Positions 60,457 through 64,000 of a stretch of DNA of 64,000 nt are shown here, piece by piece. Each line of letters starts with the position of its first letter. The stretch's first letter is position 1. Position numbers and translations under genes: made by a program. The DNA is from an uncultured Bacteroidaceae bacterium. Its GTDB lineage: Bacteria; Bacteroidota; Bacteroidia; Bacteroidales; Bacteroidaceae. The notes beneath the pieces were generated by a model, which worked only from the letters and a program-made list of their open reading frames with translations, was not told the origin of the DNA and did no database searches. The DNA is taken from positions 1-64,000 of the forward strand of contig CAKQRW010000011.1 of assembly GCA_934271655.1 (NCBI GenBank), in the 5' to 3' direction.

Positions 60457-62616
60457 ATGATGAATAAAAGCATTTTATTAGCAACAGCATTAGCAATGGC
60501 AACTATCGATTCTGACGCCCAATCATTCATTGGACGTCAGAATCCGTATATTGAGAACCGCACTCTCACGCCCGAACTCCTGTGGGCCATGGGACGCATA
60601 GGCGGTGCAGACGTAGCTCCCGACGCCAAGAGCGTGGCCTACAACGTGAGCTACTACAGCGTGGCTGAGAACAAGAGCCACACAGTCATCTACACCATAG
60701 GCACAGACGGCAAGAACGAGAAACTGCTCACCACAGCCAGCACCTCTGAGGTGGCCCCAAAATTCATCGACGGAGGAAAGCGCATAGCCTACCTTGGCAT
60801 GGCCGACGACGGCAACATGCAGCTCTTCTCCATGAACACTGACGGCACCGACCGCAAGCAACTGTCGCGAGAGGCAGAGGGCGTAGATGATTTCACCTTC
60901 TCTCCCGACGGAAAAAAAGTGCTGATGATAAAGACCATCAAATATGGCAAGCGCACCAAGGACAACTACTCCGACCTCGACAAGGCTTCAGGACGTGTGA
61001 TAGACCAGCTCATGTACCGCCACTGGGACGAGTGGGTCGAGACCATACCGCATGCCTATGTGGCAGACTTTGACGGGACTGACATAAAGAACGCCACAGA
61101 CATCCTCAACGGCGAGCCATACGAATGTCCAATGAAGCCATTCGGAGGCATAGAGCAACTGGCATGGAGCCCCGATTCAAAGCACATAGCCTACACATGC
61201 CGCAAGCTGGAAGGCAAGGACTATGCCGTGTCGACCGACGCAGACATATATATATATGATGTGCAGACCAAGGAGAGCCGCAATATATGCAAGGGTGACG
61301 GATACGTGCGTCCACAGGTAGACTACACCGAGTCGCTGAAAGACCAGAAAGTGAACGACCGCAGCTATCCAGGCAATGTGGTGTCTTGCTTTCTGCTCTC
61401 TGGCTACGACACCAACCCCGCATTCTCGCCAGATGGCAAGTATGTGGCATGGCAGAGCATGGAGAGAGACGGATACGAGTCGGACGTGAACCGTCTGCTG
61501 GTGATGGAGCTGAAGACCGGCACCATCAAGCAACTGGCCAAGGACATCGACACGCCGGTCGACTCATACGTATGGGCAGCAGACGGCAAGTGCATCTATT
61601 TCATCAGCACATGGCACGGCACCACTCACGTGTATGCAGCAGACATGAAGGGCGGACACAAGCAGATCACCAGCGGACAGTATGACTACACCTCGGTGGC
61701 ACTCTGCGGCAAGAAGCTGCTGTGCGGCAGGCAAAGCATGTGCGAGAGCCCGGAGCTGTACCTGGTAGACCCTGCCAAGAAGACGGCAGACCAGGTGACA
61801 AGCGAGAACAAGTATTTCCGCGACAACATCGACTGGGGCACTTGCGAGCCACGATGGTCTAAGACTGTGGACGGCAAGGACCTTCTCTCCTGGATAATCC
61901 TTCCACCACATTTTGACAAGACAAAGAAATATCCTACGCTGCTCTTCTGCGAGGGCGGACCGCAGAGTCCTGTGAGCCAGTTCTGGTCATACCGATGGAA
62001 CATGATGATAATGGCTGCCAACGGCTATGTGGTCGTGGCTCCCAACCGCCGCGGACTGCCTGGCTTTGGCAAGGAGTGGCTCGAAGAAATAAGCGAAGAC
62101 TACGGTGGCCACTGCATGGACGACTATTTCTCAGCCATCGACGACGCTGCAGCCAATCTCCCATACGTTGACAAGAATCGCCTCGGCTGCGTGGGAGCCT
62201 CGTTCGGAGGCTTCTCCGTATATTGGCTGGCAGGACATCATGACAAGCGCTTCAAGGCCTTCATCGCCCACGACGGCATTTTCAACATCGAGCAGCAGTA
62301 TCTGGAGACAGAAGAGATGTGGTTTGCCAACTGGGACATGGGTGGTGCTTTCTGGAACGGACACAAGAAGACATTCGAAAACTCCCCACACCGCTTTGTC
62401 GACAAATGGGACACACCTATCCTCTGCATCCAAGGCGAGAAAGACTACCGCATCGTCTCCTCTCAGGCCATGTCAGCCTTCAATGCGGCGCAGCTGCGCG
62501 GAGTGCCATCACAGCTGCTGATATTCCCTGACGAGAATCACTGGGTGCTCAAGCCGCAAAATGGCATACTCTGGCAAAGGACATACTTCAACTGGCTGAA
62601 GAAATGGCTGAAATAA
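60457..62616 (+). CDS. S9-family prolyl oligopeptidase/dipeptidyl peptidase
   Basis: 719 residues with a short signal peptide ending DSDAQ. The N-terminal beta-propeller (about 45-430) has WD40-like TolB motifs (FSPDGKKVLMIK, WSPDSKHIAYTC, FSPDGKYVAWQS). The C-terminal alpha/beta-hydrolase has Ser582 in GASFGGFSVYWLAG, Asp663 in QGEKDYRI and His695 in DENHWV as the catalytic triad. It resembles the DPP5-type S9C enzymes of periodontal Bacteroidota, which release dipeptides in the periplasm for amino-acid use. The next gene starts 32 bp later. Confidence 0.9.
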   Translation: MMNKSILLATALAMATIDSDAQSFIGRQNPYIENRTLTPELLWAMGRIGGADVAPDAKSVAYNVSYYSVAENKSHTVIYTIGTDGKNEKLLTTASTSEVAPKFIDGGKRIAYLGMADDGNMQLFSMNTDGTDRKQLSREAEGVDDFTFSPDGKKVLMIKTIKYGKRTKDNYSDLDKASGRVIDQLMYRHWDEWVETIPHAYVADFDGTDIKNATDILNGEPYECPMKPFGGIEQLAWSPDSKHIAYTCRKLEGKDYAVSTDADIYIYDVQTKESRNICKGDGYVRPQVDYTESLKDQKVNDRSYPGNVVSCFLLSGYDTNPAFSPDGKYVAWQSMERDGYESDVNRLLVMELKTGTIKQLAKDIDTPVDSYVWAADGKCIYFISTWHGTTHVYAADMKGGHKQITSGQYDYTSVALCGKKLLCGRQSMCESPELYLVDPAKKTADQVTSENKYFRDNIDWGTCEPRWSKTVDGKDLLSWIILPPHFDKTKKYPTLLFCEGGPQSPVSQFWSYRWNMMIMAANGYVVVAPNRRGLPGFGKEWLEEISEDYGGHCMDDYFSAIDDAAANLPYVDKNRLGCVGASFGGFSVYWLAGHHDKRFKAFIAHDGIFNIEQQYLETEEMWFANWDMGGAFWNGHKKTFENSPHRFVDKWDTPILCIQGEKDYRIVSSQAMSAFNAAQLRGVPSQLLIFPDENHWVLKPQNGILWQRTYFNWLKKWLK

Positions 62617-62648
62617 AAGTCTATGCAGCCCCTAAAAAATAATCTTCA

Positions 62649-64000
62649 ATGACTGAAAAACTTCAAAAAAAACTGAGTGACTCAGCGTCCATGCGATGGA
62701 CTGCTCTCATCATAGTGTCTGTCACTATGATGTTCGGTTACTTCTTCACAGATGTCATGTCTCCACTCGAGCCACTGCTCACCGCAGCCAAAGGCTCGGA
62801 GAATGGCATGGGTCTCGGATGGACATCATCAGAATACGGATGGTTCTCAGGAGCCTACGGTCTGATGAACGTCTACCTCCTGCTCCTCTTCTTCGGAGGA
62901 ATCATCCTCGACAAGTTTGGCATCCGCTTCACAGGCGTGCTCTCCACAGCGCTGATGTTTGGCGGAGCCGTCATCAAGTGGTGGGCTGTCACACAAGACT
63001 TTGGCTCTGCCACCATCTGGGTGCCTTTCGGAGGCGATGTGCATGCGCAGGTGGCATACGCCGGACTCGGCTTCGCCATCTATGGCGTGGGCTGCGAGAT
63101 AGCAGGCATCACCGTCAGCAAAGTCATAGTGAAATGGTTCACCGGACATGAGCTGGCACTCGCCATGGGTCTGCAGGTGGCCCTGGCACGTATCGGCACA
63201 GCCGTGGCGCTCGGAGCCGCACTTCCATTCGCCAAGCTCTGCGGAGGTGTGAGTGCCTCAGTGGGTCTCGGAGCGGCTTGCCTCTGCATCGGCATGATTT
63301 CCTTCATCGTCTACAACGTGATGGACAAGAAGGAGGATGCGGCAACGGCCTCGACGTCGCAGCAGAAAGAGGACGGATTCAAGTTCAGCGACCTCGGCAC
63401 ACTCTTCACCAACCGCGGATTCTGGTACATCACATTCCTGTGCCTCATGTTCTATGCTGGCGTGTTCCCATTCCTCAAGTTTGCCACCAAGCTGATGGTC
63501 TTCAAGTATGGCGTAGACCCCGACCTTGCCGGACTCATCCCAGCCATGCTTCCTTTCGGCACCATCTTCCTCACGCCATTCTTCGGCAACATATATGACA
63601 AGCATGGCCGCGGAGCCACTCTCATGATCATCGGCTCTGTGCTGCTCACACTCGTGCACATCACTTTTGCCCTGCCGCTGAACAATGTGGTTCTCGCCAT
63701 AGGTGTGATGGTGGTTCTTGGCATCGCCTTCGGTCTGGTGCCTTCAGCCATGTGGCCTTCTGTGCCCAAGATCATCCCGATGAAGCTTCTCGGCACAGCC
63801 TATGCCGTCATCTTCTACATCCAGAACATCGGCCTCTCCATGGTGCCAATGTGGATTGGAGCCGTGAACGACAAGAACACGGGCGCCGACGGTGTCATCA
63901 ACTACACAGAGTCCATGACCATCTTCGCAGGCTTTGGCGTAATAGCCATCATCATAGCCTTCCTCCTGCTCATTGAGGACAAGAAGAAAGGATACGGACT
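62649..64000 (+). CDS. MFS transporter, cut by the window end
   Basis: Open from ATG 62649 (MTEKLQKKLSDSASMRWTALIIVSVTMMFGYFF) to the edge, 450 codons without a stop, so the C-terminus is missing. At least 11 hydrophobic segments, with the motif GGIILDKFGIRFTGVL between helices 2 and 3 and the related GNIYDKHGRGATLMIIG in the second half, as expected for the major facilitator fold. The close position behind an S9 peptidase suggests uptake or efflux of a peptide or nutrient, but that is only context. Confidence 0.85.
   Translation, partial: MTEKLQKKLSDSASMRWTALIIVSVTMMFGYFFTDVMSPLEPLLTAAKGSENGMGLGWTSSEYGWFSGAYGLMNVYLLLLFFGGIILDKFGIRFTGVLSTALMFGGAVIKWWAVTQDFGSATIWVPFGGDVHAQVAYAGLGFAIYGVGCEIAGITVSKVIVKWFTGHELALAMGLQVALARIGTAVALGAALPFAKLCGGVSASVGLGAACLCIGMISFIVYNVMDKKEDAATASTSQQKEDGFKFSDLGTLFTNRGFWYITFLCLMFYAGVFPFLKFATKLMVFKYGVDPDLAGLIPAMLPFGTIFLTPFFGNIYDKHGRGATLMIIGSVLLTLVHITFALPLNNVVLAIGVMVVLGIAFGLVPSAMWPSVPKIIPMKLLGTAYAVIFYIQNIGLSMVPMWIGAVNDKNTGADGVINYTESMTIFAGFGVIAIIIAFLLLIEDKKKGYG

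Overview
The window is a chromosomal segment of a Bacteroidota bacterium, most likely a Prevotella/Segatella-type member of the Bacteroidales. Evidence: promoters of the TTG-N19/20-TAnnTTTG type, a FeoA-FeoB fusion with a small Cys-rich partner, the gene order hisH-hisA-hisF-hisIE-ftsE-like-lysC-lysA, a CotH-type secreted protein, a DUF3256-type protein, GH35/GH2 enzymes, and tripartite efflux operons with lipoprotein adaptors. Genes are of uniform base composition and almost all look intact. I saw no tRNA, rRNA, CRISPR array or prophage.

Layout. 0.2-4 kb: secreted CotH-like protein (-) and a MATE exporter (+). 4-6.9 kb: gene-free, repeat-rich DNA plus an inactivated IS982-family insertion sequence that is itself interrupted by a 184-bp inverted-repeat element. 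6.9-14.5 kb: RND efflux operon (-), a divergent AraC-type regulator and a small lipoprotein. 14.7-21 kb: histidine genes, an FtsE-like ATPase, aspartate kinase and diaminopimelate decarboxylase. 21.4-23.2 kb: grpE-dnaJ. 23.5-25.9 kb: gmd-fcl (GDP-L-fucose). 26-30 kb: a YtfE/RIC-like di-iron domain fused to a LuxR helix-turn-helix, divergent from feoAB. 30.3-35.6 kb: dnaA, nitroreductase, a stand-alone NrdJ-C-terminus-like protein, folB and an MFS carrier. 35.8-36.2 kb: RNase P RNA. 36.6-42 kb: TolC / adaptor / MacB-like ABC exporter and a DUF3256 protein. 42.4-49 kb: a lipoprotein and two glycoside hydrolases (GH35, GH2). 49.4-57 kb: AddA-like and AddB-like helicase/nucleases and RNase Z. 57.5-64 kb: a DUF1573 protein, YidC, an S9 peptidase and an MFS carrier cut by the window end.

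The most unusual content is between the genes. At least ten intergenic loci hold tandem repeats with the same period, 22 bp (one has 23), although the unit sequence differs between loci. Three further loci hold direct repeats spaced exactly 66 bp, or 66 and 132 bp. Degenerate units stay in exact 22-bp register. One array lies in the leader of the GH35 gene and another lies inside a copy of a second repeat family. That second family is a non-coding, MITE-like element of about 180-260 bp with terminal inverted repeats beginning AAGTAGGTGCTCA. It has full, diverged, one-ended and terminal-repeat-only copies, mostly just downstream of genes. One copy splits the IS982 transposase precisely. I regard the 22-bp-register arrays and this element as the best candidates for something not yet described. 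The YtfE-LuxR fusion beside feoAB is the most interesting protein-level observation.
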